64,000 bases of DNA, taken from NCBI GenBank assembly GCA_948567375.1, contig OX419762.1, positions 33,310,608 to 33,374,607 of the forward strand, in the 5' to 3' direction. The notes below the pieces were generated by a model. That model saw only the letters and a list, made by a program, of their open reading frames with translations, had not been told where the DNA came from and made no database searches. Source of the DNA: Lunularia cruciata (Eukaryota > Streptophyta > Marchantiopsida > Lunulariales > Lunulariaceae). A program made the position numbers and the translations under genes. Positions 33,655 through 46,158 of this stretch are shown piece by piece (position 1 is the first letter of the stretch; every line of letters begins with the position of its first letter).

Positions 33655-34552
33655 ATGGCGGCAATGCCCAAAGTTATAATTGCCATACAACAAAAAATTG
33701 AGCACCTTACTCAATTGTTGGAAGAACAAGATCTTTAACACTAAGAACATGAAGAGAGATCACCATTTTGAGAAGGAGAAGAGCAAATCCAATTTCCAAA
33801 GCCCAAGGTATTGGAAGGCAAGAACCTCCTTGGTGTAGTGGAGAAATTTTTGTTTGATTGTGAATGATATTTTGAAGCTACAAATCTTCAAGATGAATGG
33901 AGATAGATTCTCCATGGCTTCAAGCCAATTGGATGGAGCGGTAAAATTATGGTGGCAATTTCAAGTGAAGCAAGCTAAATGGTAATTTTTTTCACCAATC
34001 TTGATACAAGAAGAATTCAAGAGTGCAATAATTAGGCAATTCCAAGCTATAAATGGTATATGAGCTACACAAGATAGGTTGGTAAAATTGAAGCAAATTT
34101 GTTCCATAAGAAGCTAAATCTCTCAATTCTAGAACATAATAATGAAAATTCTAGATATATTAAAAGGTGAAGCTCTAAATCAATTTTTTAGTGGCTTGAG
34201 GTCATGCACTAAATTGGAAGTGACCATGCAAGAGCTTAAACACTTGGAGAAAGCCATGTAGTTGGTTGAGTGTTTTGATTCTTTGGTCTTGACCCCAATC
34301 TTCTAGAACCTACCCACGCATTACACATGGGTGGAAGAGCCGGCACTAATGGAGATTGATGCCATCCAATGGAAATCACTTGGTCCTACAAATATAGAAA
34401 GATTGTGACAAAATTGTCACTACTTTTCTTGTTGCCAATTTGGGCATTGCATTGCTAAATGTCCCCTCAAGAATGGACAACAAATTGCCCAAATGAAGTT
34501 TGTGGAGCATGATGATCAAGGAAACAAGGAATTCCAATAGGTGAACTTGAGC
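33655..34552 (+). pseudogene. E2 gag
   Basis: ATG at 33,655 (MAAMPKVIIAIQQKIEHLTQ) starts a Gag with frequent stops. The knuckle near 34,421-34,462 reads YFSCCQFGHCIAKC, so the first Cys is replaced by Tyr. Collinear with E1 and E3 gag. Confidence 0.75.
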
Positions 34553-34600
34553 CACCTACTAAGAACTTGATTAGTTTCAATAGGATTAAAGGCTAAAACT

Positions 34601-34963
34601 ATGCAAGTTTGTTTACAATTACAAGGTATGATATTTGATCATGGTTGTAGAATTTTGGTTGATTTTGGAAGTTTAGAGAATTGCATATCCATGAAATTAG
34701 CAAAGGAATTAAGTATTCCTATCAAGCCAATAATTGGAAGTAGATTGATGATAGTGGATGGTAGAAAGGGTATTGTATCCCTTACTTCACATCTTGGTAT
34801 ATTCAAGATTGGAAAGGAGTATTTGGAGTGTATGAGGTTTGTAATGACACCTCTATATTATGATGTTATTTTAGGTTTGCCTTGGCTTGATCATCATTGG
34901 TTCAATTTGATTCGACCCAATAACAAATTCAAGTACAACACCAAGGTAAGAATAACCAACTAG
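34601..34963 (+). pseudogene. E2 protease region
   Basis: An open stretch of 120 codons with ILVDFGSLENCIS (catalytic Asp kept, Ser-Gly changed to Phe-Gly) and YYDVILGLPWLDHHWF, the C-terminal retropepsin signature. It is open at 34,601-34,963 but isolated by stops on both sides. Confidence 0.78.
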
Positions 34964-35229
34964 GTTGTCTAGCACCTTGAGTAAGAGACCTAAGAATAGT
35001 TAGTCCCAAGATGGGAATTTTGTTAGTAAAGCAACCATAAAGCAAGCTTTGGAGGAAGATAAGCCTATATTTGTGATGTGGATCAAATTGATTATGCATG
35101 AAGAATTTGATGAGGGCTAGAAACCTTATCCAAAAATGGTTGATCAAATAGTTCAAGCATTCAAATATATGTTTTTGGATGATCTGCCAAAGGGATTACA
35201 CTCCGATTGTGTTATCCCTTTCAAAATTG

Positions 35230-36490
35230 AGTTATTGCCAAGAAGTAATCCAATGAGTAGACCAATCTATCAGCTCTCAGCAAAGGAGTTAGATGAGCTT
35301 CAAATAACACTAACAGAGTTGTTGGAGAAGGATTTCATATGACATAGTACATCTCCTTGGGGAGCATCGGTCCTATTTGTCCCAAAGAAGGATGCAAGAC
35401 TTTGCTTTTGTATTGATTAGCATGGCCTCAATAAAAAAAATAATGAAGATGCACATCCCTTGCCTTGAATTGATGACTTGCTAGATCAATTGAGTGGAGC
35501 ATGATACCTCACCAAGTTGGATCTCCAAAGCGGCTATTAGGAAATTCCCATTGATAGAGGAGATGACTAAAAAGACTACCTTTTGCACAAAGGTATGGCC
35601 ATTTTGAGTGGGAATTTCTATGTTTTGGGCTCACTAATGCTCCAACAATCTTCATGGATCAGATGCATTAGGTGTTAGATGTGCTATTAGATCAATACAT
35701 GGTGGTATTCTTGGATAATATTTTAATTTATAGCAAGATGGATGGAAAAATATGTAAATCACATGCAAGAAGTCTTAAAATGATTATATCAATGGAAGTT
35801 TTATTACAAGAAGTCAAAGTATGCATTTTGGTAGAAGAAAGTTACTTTCTTAGGTCATAAGATCTCATCAAAGGAGACCAAGGTGGAAGAAGAGAAAATC
35901 TAGGTCATTATTGATTGGCCTACTCCAAAAGACACCACAAAAGTGTGGGCATTCAATAGATTGGCAAGTCTTTACTAATGATTCATCCATTACTATGCTC
36001 ATGTGGCCGCACCATTGACCAACCGCTTGAGGAAGACCTCAAGCTTTCAATGGACCACCAAGCATGAAGAAGGATTCAAAAAGTTGAAACATGTGGTGTC
36101 TTCAAGACCCATTCTTCAATACATAATCCTCAACTACCTTGTGTGGTTAACTTTGATGCTTCTAACTTTGCCATTGGAGTTGTATTGCAACAAGAATTTC
36201 TAGATGGGTTACATCCCATTGTTGTTGTGTCTCACTGACTAAATACTATAAAGAGGAATTACTCTACTCAAGATCAAGAACAACTAGCAATTGTATATGC
36301 CATTAAGGTAAGGATGCATTATGTCTTGGTGAAACAAGTGATCACGCAAACCGATCACAAATCCTTATTGCAAACATTACATCTAGAGCACATGAAGAGT
36401 CCTATCATTGATAGAGGAACAACTATAGTTGTTTGACATCAAATTTGAGTACAAACCCGATAGGTTTCATGTCATCCCAATGCTCTATCA
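35230..36490 (+). pseudogene. E2 reverse transcriptase and RNase H
   Basis: RT starts around RPIYQLSAKELDELQITL (35,257). It contains the fingers motif with stops and a catalytic box mutated to VVFLDN (35,703-35,717), so Asp to Asn at the second catalytic position. RNase H follows with DWPTPKDTTKVWAFN and SFQWTTKHEEGFKKL. Beyond about 36,200 a NFDASNFAIGVVLQQEF-like motif is recognisable. Confidence 0.8.
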
Positions 36491-36599
36491 CAACAATCTA
36501 ATTTGAAGACTCTTGTTATACTTCTCATTGCAATGGGAATTAAGAGAATGCCAATTGACTTAAAAGTCCAAATCAAGTTTAAGACCAGTTTACAATAAG

Positions 36600-37420
36600 A
36601 CTCATTATTTCTTGTAATATAAGGTCATATTGCATCACATGACAAGGAATAAAACACCTCTCCTTCAAAAAGGGTCTTCTATTCAATGAGAACCGGATCT
36701 ATGTTCTAGCCAAGGGTGATCTATGACTTGTGTGCCTTAAAGAAGCCTATGACTTACCAATCATTGGTCATATGGTTGTGGACAAGACTTTGGGTACCCT
36801 ATAACACCAATGGTGGTGGCCCAACATGGCACAAGATGTTTGAGAGTTTGTCCAATCTTGTGAGAGTTGCCAATGCAACAAAAGCAAACAACTAGAAACT
36901 GAGTGGCCTTCTTCAACCACTTCCTATACCATCTGCTTGATGGGAACATGTGAGCTTAGATCTCATCATCTCCTTGCCCAAGACAAAGTAAAGTCATATA
37001 ACAATTATGGTATTTGTAGATAAGCTTAATAAGCAAATCCATTTGGCACCAATCTTCAATACAATGGATGCTCCAACATTGGCTCCTATCTACTTCAACA
37101 ATGTCTTCAAGAATCAAGAATCATGGGATTCCTTGTGTACTCATCATTGGTTGTGCTCCTTGATTTGTTAGAAAATTTTGGCAAGCACTCTTCTAGATAC
37201 TTGATACCAAGCTTATTTTGTCTATGGCTTATCATCCTTAAACTGATGGACAAACCAAACATGCAAATCATACCTTGGAGGGTATGCTTTGTGCTTTTGT
37301 CAACATTCACCATACCAATTAGGATGAATGTCTTGCAGCTATTGAGTTTGCTTGCAATAATTCTAAATAGGCAAGCACCGGATTCTCTCTCTTCTTCCTT
37401 AATTTTAGCCAAGACCCACT
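36600..37420 (+). pseudogene. E2 integrase
   Basis: The HHCC region at ~36,750-36,900 ends with CESCQCNKSK. The core is heavily degraded: the segment with TYHPQTDGQ-like sequence appears near 37,225-37,260 only after frameshifts. Position and neighbours make the assignment safe, but little catalytic detail can be read. Confidence 0.7.
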
Positions 37421-37841
37421 TGTTCCAAATTCCCCTTTTGCTCCTCCTCTATCTCATGACCTTCATGCTTCCACCTTCTTGACCATAATATCCCAATCCC
37501 TACAATAAGCTAAATCTCATCTCCTTGTTGCTCAAAATTGTCAAAAACAATATGCGGACCAACATTGTTGTGATCTCATTTTTCAACTCGGTGATAAGGC
37601 CATGCTTTCTTCTAATAACCCACCTCTCCCACTTGATACTCAAGTCTATAAAATTGCTCCTAATTAGATAGTCCATTTGATGTCACCCAAATTATTTCTC
37701 TAGTTGCTTATTGACTTGCCTTGCCTTGTCATATGCAAATCTACCATATCTTCATATTACCTAGTTGAAACCTTTGTTTCTAATCCATCTTTTGTTTCCT
37801 TTTCTGTCCAACCTCCTCCACCTCCCATCCTTATCAACAAT

Positions 37842-38015
37842 CATGAGTAGTATGGAGTTTATTGTATTTTTGCTCATCACCACATTCAACATGGTTTCTA
37901 ACAACCTACTAAGTACAAAGTCCTTTAGAAAAGGATATCTCCTTCATGATGCCACTTGGGAACCTCTTTCTCATCCCCACAAAGCACAAATGGCTATCTA
38001 AGAGTTTGAAGCTTC
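37842..38015 (+). pseudogene. Chromodomain at the C-terminus of E2 integrase
   Basis: Combining two frames one reads an acidic start (NNHE), a V/I-x-x-IF-A-H segment, PTKYKVL, a stop where the conserved Trp should be, KGYLLHDATWEPLSH, and AI-stop-EFE. These are the chromodomain beta strands and C-terminal helix (Y-x-V-x-W-x-G-Y ... TWEP ... I-x-x-FE). Chromodomains direct chromoviral integration to methylated histone H3. E3 shows the same stop for Trp at 55,056-55,238. Confidence 0.83.
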
Positions 38016-38054
38016 CATGGTGATGAAGATATCACCAACTATTGTGGGAGAATA

Positions 38055-38516
38055 TGTAACAATATGAAGTTTACAAATAAGTTAGTCAAGACTAACAAAA
38101 TAATAAATAGGCTAAATTAGCCAAGAATTATAAGAATATTTTGGTAGCATATTGATACCTTTGGGTAATATGCATGCCAAGTGGTGACTTCTAAAAGGAA
38201 GCTTCTTGGTTAGCTTTACTTGCATGCAAAGTAGGTGGCTTCTAGAAAGAAGCTTCTTGGGAAATTTAACTTGCATGTGAAGTAGGCAAATTTTAGAAGG
38301 AAACTTTTCAAGAAGCTTCCCAATTAACTTGGCTTGCATTCAAAGAACACGGCTTTTAGAAAGCTTCTTGAGAAGCTTCTCAAGGGCCTTGTATATTCCT
38401 TATAAATACCATAGCCCAAGCTCATTCTAGCATATGGAGTTTCTCTCATTCAAGAGTCTCAATGTGGTCTTTCACTTGATCTTACATTCTTCTATTTCTC
38501 TATTTGGTCTTTTACA
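38055..38516 (+). repeat. E2 3' LTR
   Basis: 462 bp from TGTAACAATATG to TTTACA, with four U3 units at ~38,185-38,390 and TATAAATA at 38,401-38,408. It is clearly diverged from the 5' LTR, indicating an old insertion. Confidence 0.88.
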
Positions 38517-38840
38517 TATAGTCTTTGATATGATGTCCTTTCTTAGAATAGTAATGACAAATGATAACAAGTATGGAATTCAAAAAATTCTCTATTTGCA
38601 AAAGGAACTCCAAAAAATGAATGATTTATCTAGAGCAAGAAATCCTCAAGGTTGAGGTTTCCATTTGCCTTTATATCTTGAAGAGGTCTTGGTGCCTTGA
38701 CTAATTACAAGAGAAATTGTTTGATCTACAAGGCCTTCATGTTTCATGCTTATTTTTTCTTGAAGAAGAATAGCAATAACATCAAAGATTACTAAACTTT
38801 ATTGGCTGTGTAAAGACTACAAAAAATTCTTATAACTTGT
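38517..38840. other. Unassigned interval between E2 and B
   Basis: Right flank of E2 (starting with the TATAG copy) and left flank of B (ending cttgt). Some open stretches in + frames but no recognised domain. Confidence 0.5.
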
Positions 38841-39427
38841 TGTAATACCAAGAGCTAGCCATATGATCTAGATGTGAAATTTGGTTTGGTAACATCTACA
38901 ATGATGTTATACATGATTGTCAAAATAGGTCAGATAGAAGTATCACCAAAAGAGTACTTCTACTAATAGAGTAGGAACCGAAAGATGCTTGAAATCTTTG
39001 AAGGCAATTTTGGAAGCCTAAACGGATGAATTAGGCCTTGAAAATGTGCAACCCCCCCTCTCCCAAATGAAGGAAAGGTTGGCCTTCCCTCCCTCCCCGC
39101 TTGGTCTCATCGAGAGCTTTCCAATGGTACCTTACTCATGTGATTCTAAGATTCCTACACAAAGATTCCCTAAAAGATTCCTTAAGGTCAAAGCTTGTTT
39201 GACCAACCAGATAGGACCTAGATCAGACATGTCACCCATCCAAGTAAGTAATCCAAGGGTGGAGCTTTCTGACACATCACATATCTGCGTGCCTAATCCT
39301 ATGGTGGAGCTTCCTTAGAGGAGATCCTCTTTGTCTATATAATAAAGAGAAGGTGCTCCTTTGGGGCATCAAATGTTTGAGTGTGTAATCTATGTTTTCT
39401 CTCTTCTCTTGTCCTTGGAGTATTACA
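38841..39427 (+). repeat. Element B 5' LTR
   Basis: 587 bp, TGTAATACC to GTATTACA (matching inverted ends), with TATATAAT at 39,336-39,343. It has one internal ~156 bp unit instead of two. Confidence 0.92.
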
Positions 39428-39428
39428 A

Positions 39429-39440
39429 TGGTATCAGAGC
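39429..39440 (+). promoter_or_regulatory. tRNA-Met primer-binding site of B
   Basis: TGGTATCAGAGC one base after the LTR, an exact match to the usual plant initiator-Met primer site. Confidence 0.95.
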
Positions 39441-40011
39441 AAGTGTTTTAGTCCAAGAGAGTGGATCACCCCTCTTGGAAGAGCACAAACTACTAAAAAT
39501 GAGTAATTTGAGGTGGAGAACATAGAGTAATTGCTAGACTTAGGAAGGACTTTAGAGAGCGGATAGGATGGATGCACGGGAGGACAATTTCCCGCACCTA
39601 GCTTTCCATTCTCAAATCCATTCCACATCAAGGTTATGTACATCCAGCATGGGCAGATGAGGGTATTGCTAGTTTATCATTTTGGTGTAGAATTCATGGA
39701 CAGGGTGATGAACTCACCAAACCCGGTGATTCTACCTATGGTGATATATGATAGAGAGTGGGATTTGACAATCTACATTCTATTATGATAATATAGATAT
39801 GAATGTCCCAAATCCTCTCCCTTTCAACACTCAAGTAGAAATCCTTTATGTAGTGAGACCAAAAGTGATATTTAGAGATTTTATGGTTAGGAATTTTGGT
39901 GAGGAGTATTATCAACAAGTGATAGCTTCTAAGGTCCCAATGTTAGTTTTGATAGTTTGTGCGCCTTCCAGAGTGATCATATTGACTCTGTATTGAAGTA
40001 GACATTAGCAA

Positions 40012-41200
40012 TTGAGTGTTGTAGGAACCATAGATCTGCAATTGCAAGAGCAAGTGCAAGGAATGCAAGGGATGTTGAATGAATTTCAAGAGATTAAGAT
40101 GACCATGGAGACATTACAAAGTCAAGTGCAGATTCTCAGGAACGATCAAGCCATACAAGAAGAAGAGCTGTCTCAAAACCCAATACTTGTGATTGAAGTA
40201 CTTGGAGAAGCACCTATGCCTACAAACCCTATCAATGATGAAGCCACATTGCTATTCCGGATGAAGAAGACTTGCAACATTGAGCCTTACAAGGAGCGAC
40301 GTATGATGGGAGTAGTGGGAAATTGGATCTCAAGAATGAATCAATATTTCTGATTGTTCTCAACAGAGATCACAGAGCATGCTGCAGGCATGTTTGCACA
40401 TGGGTACTTGATCAATAAAGCCCTCACATGGTATGATGCATGGGAACAATCCATGTTGGCAAAGAGAAGGGAGGTCACATGGACAGCAATGCAAGAAGGA
40501 TTGCTGAAGAATTTCCAATTGGTGGATTTTGTGCAGATGGCTCGAACCCGACTATGGGGATTGAGATAAAAGAATAGCGTACAAGAGTATGTGGAGGCAT
40601 TTTTGGATCTACAAGTCGCAATAACCAACATGAGTCCAACAGAGGCTCCTGACAATTTCAAACAAGGGTTGATGGAGCGGATTCGCCAAGAAATCATGAT
40701 GCAAAATCCTCGCACGGTATTTAGAGCCATTGCTTGTGCATAGAGAATAGTAGAAGCATTAGGTGGAGGTGAAGAGTAGATCCACCTCAACATTATTGGG
40801 CAGAAATGCCACACATGGGTAGACCGATACCAATGGAATTGGGCAACCTTTGATTCCGAGATTGAGGAGCATGACCGCTTCAAGGGGAGCATGGATGGGT
40901 AGAAGAACAACAAGATGGAATCTCACAAGGAGAAGGAACTTGAGGAGAACAATGCCGTTGTTACAATTGAGGCCGTATTGGGCACATATCTACCAATTGT
41001 CACACTCATTTCCGTAGAGGCTCTTGGCCTTTGTACAGGCAATCCTTGAACAACATGGAGAGGCATATTGAAGAGGAAGAGGTGGAAATCACTTTGAAAA
41101 ACAAAGATCACCATAAAATGAAAACATGCGCCCTTACTGGCACAATAAGGAAGTAGAGAAGCAAGGGAAGGAAGAAGACTAATGCGCAAGATCCCAAAAG
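40012..41200 (+). pseudogene. Element B gag
   Basis: One frame with scattered stops. Coiled-coil start MQGMLNEFQEIKMTMETLQ, then capsid segment ALTWYDAWEQSMLAKRREVT (~40,421-40,480), then EYVEAFLDLQVAITNMSPTE. The zinc knuckle at 40,959-41,000 reads CYN-stop-GRIGHISTNC: the second Cys codon is TGA. Element A keeps this Cys. Confidence 0.87.
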
Positions 41201-41217
41201 GCAACCTCATAGTTGAT

Positions 41218-41550
41218 TGTCATGAATGGAATACTAGAAGGTAATCAAGTAAGAGTATTAATAGATTCGAGAGCAACATAGAATTTCTTGTCTTGCTTTA
41301 TTGCAATAAGATTGGGAATGGATCTTGAGAGAGATAGGAATGAAGAAGTAGAGTTACCTAATGGGCAAACAAAGCGGATTGAATCATTACCTAGACGGGT
41401 AACACTCTCTATAGGAGAATATCAGGAAGCAATTGAGTGGCAAGTGATACAATTACCTCGTTATGATGCAATCTTAGGCATGCCATGGATGGAGCATTAC
41501 AACCCTATGGTAGATTGGAGGAAGAAAGTAGTGAGAACCCACCAATGGTC
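41218..41550 (+). pseudogene. Element B protease
   Basis: MNGILEGNQVRVLIDSRAT then a stop: the Asp-Ser-Gly box has Gly changed to Arg and the following His codon is TAG. The C-terminal signature YDAILGMPWMEHYNPMVDW is intact (~41,463-41,519). Confidence 0.85.
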
Positions 41551-41819
41551 AATCATTGGGGTTCAAGAAAAATCCCAAAGGCAAAAACTGCCTCTATATG
41601 TCATAGGGATGGCAATTGTCTGTAAAACCAATAGATGTTTCATGGGTCTAATAAGAGAAGTCCAAAGTGCACAACTTGATGGACAAATTCCTGAGAAATT
41701 GAAGGATGTGGTGGATGAGTTTCAAGATGTCTTTCCCGATGATCTACCCTCGGGATTACCACCAAAAAGGCAAGTAGATCATAAAATTGAGACACTCCCG
41801 GGGAAGACACATCCTTGTA

Positions 41820-43080
41820 AGGCCCCATATTGCCTATCACCTCATGAGTTGGAGGAGTATAAGACTCAAATTGAGGAGATGCTACAAAAAGGGTTCATCT
41901 AACCTAGCGTATCACCATATGGGGCCCTTGTCTTGTTTATGAAGAAGAACAATGGTACAATCCGCATGTGCATTGACTATCGGGGTCTCAATCAACAAAC
42001 AGTGAAGAAAAAATACCCCTTACCTTGCATGGATGACCTATTTGATCAACTCCATGGAGCGAGATACTTCATCAAATTGGACTTGCGGAGCGGTTACAAT
42101 CAAATCCAAATTGCAAATGAGGATGTATACAAAACTGCCTTTTGAACCAAGTATGGCCACTTTGAGTATCTTGTGATGGCTTTTGGCCTCACCAATGCAC
42201 CTACCACTTTCATGAGTCTAATGAATGACATATTTTGTCCATACTTGCAAAATTCTATTATTGTCTTCTTGGATGATATCTTAGTATATAGTAGCACAAT
42301 GATAGAACACAAACAACATCTACGAGAGGTCTTCCAGATTCTAAAATAGAATTGATTGTATGCCAAAATCTCAAAGTGCAAGTCTGAAGTAGACTACTTG
42401 GGGCATAGAGTAAGTGCACATGGCGATCAAGTATTGATAGATAAAATAGAGGTCATTCAAAAATGGAGTGCCCCAGAATATCAGACTCAACTCAAGAGCT
42501 TCTTGCGGTTGACGGGATTCTATCATAGATTTGTCAAGGACTTCTTCAAGGTTGCATAGCCTTTAATGGCAGTACTTGGCAAGAGGAAGAAGTGGACATG
42601 GAGAACCGCACAAGAGTTGGCCTTTCAAGAATTGAAAGCTGCCATGCTACATGCACCAATCTTGAAGTGGTATGATCCTAAATGTCCAATCAAGTTGGCT
42701 ATAGATACATCAAGCATAGCAATAGGAGCAGTCCTACAACAAGAGTGGCATGATGGATGGCATCCAATTGCGTATTTCTCTTGAAAGTTGTTACCGGCAA
42801 AGTGCAACTACCACACCACAGAACAAGAAGAGCTGGCTATCATTCTGACAACCAAGCATTGGAAGCACTATCTGGACAAGAAGGCATTTGTAGTAGAGAT
42901 AGACCACAAACCTCTAGTCTACCTCAAGACATAGAAGGATCTATCTTGTTGCCAAATTTGGTGGGCAGAGTGGCAACAATGCTTTAACATGAAAATCACC
43001 TATGTGGAAGGTAAGGAGCAACTTGCAGATGCATTCACCCGCATGCCAATGGCAAACAACTTGGTGGTAGAGGTTAAGAT
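41820..43080 (+). pseudogene. Element B reverse transcriptase and RNase H
   Basis: Well-preserved [52 protein letters not shown] and catalytic [11 protein letters not shown] (FLDD 42,266-42,277). The connection DYLGHRVSAHG follows. RNase H has LAIDTSSIAIGAVLQQEW, TTEQEELAIILTTKHWKHYL and EGKEQLADAFTRMP. A handful of stops (for example 41,900, 42,144, 42,557, 42,782) interrupt an otherwise continuous frame. Confidence 0.92.
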
Positions 43081-43169
43081 TAACCTTGAATTTTGGCCAA
43101 AGATTCTGGCTGCTACAAAAATGGATCCACAGATTGTAGAAGTGCAATCATCTAAAGGTATCACAAGCA

Positions 43170-43887
43170 CCTAGGGACTCACCTTTTGTGATGGTAGATT
43201 ATGGATCCCAAATGTCCTAGAATTACGCACCACCATTCTAGCGGAATGTCATGATTTGGCCATTGCAAGTCATGTCGGAGTGCACAAGACCTTAGATGCA
43301 GTCAAACGCCATTACTATTGGCCCAAGATGAGCAACAACATGATGGACTATGTGCGTAGCTGCCTACTTTGTCAACAGAACAAAGCTTCTAATCAAGCTC
43401 ATGCAAGGCTCCTTCAACCTCTCCCACTCCTACCCAACATTGGAAACAAGTGAGTATGAATCTAGTCTATGAATTACCCAAGACCACCTAAGGGTTTGAC
43501 TCCATTGTGGTCTTTGTGGATAGGCTCAGCAAAATGATTCATGTACGCCCTACCACCAAGGACGTGACCGCTCCACAATTAGCTCAATTATACTTAGATG
43601 CAGTCTTTTCTCACCATGGCTTATCTAGAGAACTCATCACCCATAAAGGCACCCAATTCACCAATTTGTTTTGGCAAACACTCTTTGGTTTCATCAAAAT
43701 CAAGTTGGCCATGTCCACAACTTACCACCCACAAACAGATGGCCAAATAGAGTGGGCTAATTGCACAATTGAAGACATGTTATGGGGCTTTACGGCACAA
43801 GAGCAAGAGAGGTGGGACACCCTTCTCACGTTGGTGGAATTTTCTTACAACAATTCAATGAATGCATCCGCCCAAGTCAATCCGTTC
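43170..43887 (+). pseudogene. Element B integrase, truncated by C3
   Basis: HHCC region ECHDLAIASHVGVHKTL ... CLLCQQNK (~43,245-43,380), then core VVFVDRLSKMIHV (first Asp), ELITHKGTQF (second catalytic Asp is His at 43,642-43,644), and YHPQTDGQIEWAN (Glu present). It stops at 43,887, where a C-type LTR begins. Confidence 0.9.
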
Positions 43888-44115
43888 TGTGAGCCAGCTT
43901 GTCTCTCATTGAGGATGAACCTTTGATGGTTATTATGGTAGCGCACCATGGACTAAGAAGGCAAGGAACCCCAACTCCATCATACTCCTCCAAGGCTAAC
44001 ACTCCAAGACTCAAGACATCGCTCACTAGAGAACTCAATGAGAGAGAGATAGTTGCAAATGAAAGGATGATGAGTATGTCCTCACTCTTTGTTTATATAC
44101 TTGTGAAATAGTTAC

Positions 44116-45444
44116 GTAGTTAGGGTTCAAAGCAATCAATTGGCCCACTGTGATGTTAGCCTTGTGACTACCAACATCCTCCAACACATTGTAGTTCCAT
44201 TGTTGCTTTGAGATCAAGAAATCCTCCATCCCCAACTTTTTCCTTGGAGTCTTTGTTGTTGATGGTGTTGAGGTGCAAGTGCTCCTAGTAGACATAAGAT
44301 TATCCTTGCTTGGAGTAAATCCTTGAGAAGAGTGAACATCCTCTGCAAAACGAGCTCTCTTCTTCTCTTATGCCAAAAGCTCCAAATTAAGACTCTTGGA
44401 GTTTGAGCACTCTCCCTTCTCATACTTGCTCTCCACCACATCTATGGATGCTATCACCTTACCTTTGTTTGGATTAGGAGCCACTTGGGTTTCACTACCA
44501 CCCTCTTTCCCTCTATTGGCTCCCTCATAACCCCTTCCTCCATGGTAAGTGGAATTTGGGCAATTCCTTTGGATATGGCCTCTTCCTCCATAACCAAAAC
44601 AATTTCTATCATTGAAATTGATGGCTGGTTGACCTCCTCTATATGGATAGTTTCCATAACTCCTAGGCCCTCTCCCTACATTCTGATCTACCTCTCTCTT
44701 CTCCCATAGTTGCACCACATTGATCTTGAGATCCGCAAGTTGTCATGTGATGGTTTGAAGTGGATCCTTTGGTGGAGGTGCACAAATTGGAGCAACTTCT
44801 ACTTGTGGTGCAACCCTTGCCACCAAAGTATCAGAAGTTCCACCATACTTGTAACCTTGAGGAGGATGCACAACCTCCTTCACCACCAAATCACTCTCAT
44901 CCCCTTCCAAACTCTTCTCCATACGAATTGTGATCTTGAGAGCTTCAACCTTGAAAGAAGGTTTCTCATATCTCACCTTGCTTCTAATTTGTGGTCTCAA
45001 TCCTTCAACAAAATTCTTGGTGAGCATGGCTTCTAAGCCAATCATAGTAGTCTCCACATCATCCCCACCCTTCCTCAACACTATGCGAAATCTGGACTCT
45101 AACTTTTCCACTCTTTCCATATAGACTCTCAATTTCTCTCCATATCCTTGCTTGAGAAATGTAATCTCACTCATCAATCTCTCATAACTCTCATCAGGAA
45201 GAAATTTCTCAATGAGTGCTGAAGTCAAACTCTCCCAAGACTCCTCTTCCCTATCTCTCCTCTCTCTCTTTCGGTATTCTGACTCATACCATGTAAGTGT
45301 TGCATCCTCAAAGAAATCTGGTAATAATGAGGCCCACTCATTATTCCTCTTCTCATTGTTTCCTATGCAAGCTCTCTTGAAGTCTCTCACAAAGGCCTCC
45401 ACATCTTCTCCATCCTTGCCAAAGAAAACCGGAAGTTTCCCCAT
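44116..45444 (-). pseudogene. C3 gag
   Basis: Open for 234 codons from ATG at 45,444 (MGKLPVFFGKDGEDVEAFV), the longest open frame in the window. It has capsid-like WASLLPDFFEDATLTWYESE and FLPDESYERLMSEITFLKQG. A frameshift separates it from the knuckle part, CFGYGGRGHIQRNC (44,563-44,604), whose second Cys is Tyr. It is collinear with C2 gag. Confidence 0.88.
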
Positions 45445-45689
45445 CTTAACCCCTCACTATCTTTCTTTTCTCTCAAGTTTTTTTTTCTTTTTTCTTTTCT
45501 TTTCTCTCACTCTATTACTAATAGAGTATATACATGAATAATACCACCTGAGAATAATCCACTCTAGGGAACACAAAAGGTTTAGGTTGCTCCAAGATTT
45601 CTATAGCAACATCAAATCCTAGAGTGCATATTAATCTAACTCTCATGGATAGTTTATCCATAAGTTGAAAGATTATCTCCATCACTAAT

Positions 45690-46158
45690 TTTGAGAACTA
45701 GCTGATGAAAGTGGTAGTATTTCTGTAGCTATACTAAGACTCTCTCCAAGATCCTTCACTAAAGTCTCCAAAAGTGCTTTTACTCCACTATATTCATGTC
45801 ATTTTGGAAGTCCTTCCACTCCACAAACCTCACACAACTCCTTGGTCTTAGATCTTTTCCCTCCTAATCTTGGTGAAGAAGGTCCAACACGCAAACCCAA
45901 GTCAAGTAAGCCTCTCCTTTACCTCAATCTCTTGCTCTCAAAGGTCAATGGACATGAACTTGCCTTATGTCCCTTCTCTCCACATAGAAAGCACTTAGAC
46001 TCACTCTTTCCTCCAAGTGCTGTAGGTTTTTGGATTCTCTCAACACTCTCTTCAAATTCTATTGTAAACTCTTTTTTCCTCAAATCCACCCCTAAAATCA
46101 CCTCAAACCCTTGGAGAACCTTGCATAATCTCAATTTCCACTCTTGATGACCCTCCAT
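45690..46158 (-). pseudogene. Extra zinc-motif ORF upstream of C3 gag
   Basis: Begins near 46,158 (MEGHQEWKLRLCKVLQGFEV) and reads LRKKEFTIEFEESVERIQKP, then an intact CCHC knuckle CFLCGEKGHKASSC. After a stop and shift come RSKTKELCEVCGVEGLPK and LETLVKDLGESLS. It lies about 250 bp before the gag start on the same strand. The leader from 46,159 to 47,016 shows no other domain. Confidence 0.65.

Larger units (their letters stand above)
32914..38516 (+). mobile_element. Element E2: complete chromodomain Ty3/gypsy element
   Basis: 5.6 kb from TGTAACAATATGG to TTTACA, bounded by two LTRs (488 and 462 bp) and an exact 5 bp duplication TATAG (32,909-32,913 and 38,517-38,521). Internal order gag, protease, RT, RNase H, integrase, chromodomain. 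A polypurine tract tgtgggagaat lies just upstream of the 3' LTR. Many stops and frameshifts show it is long dead. Confidence 0.92.
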
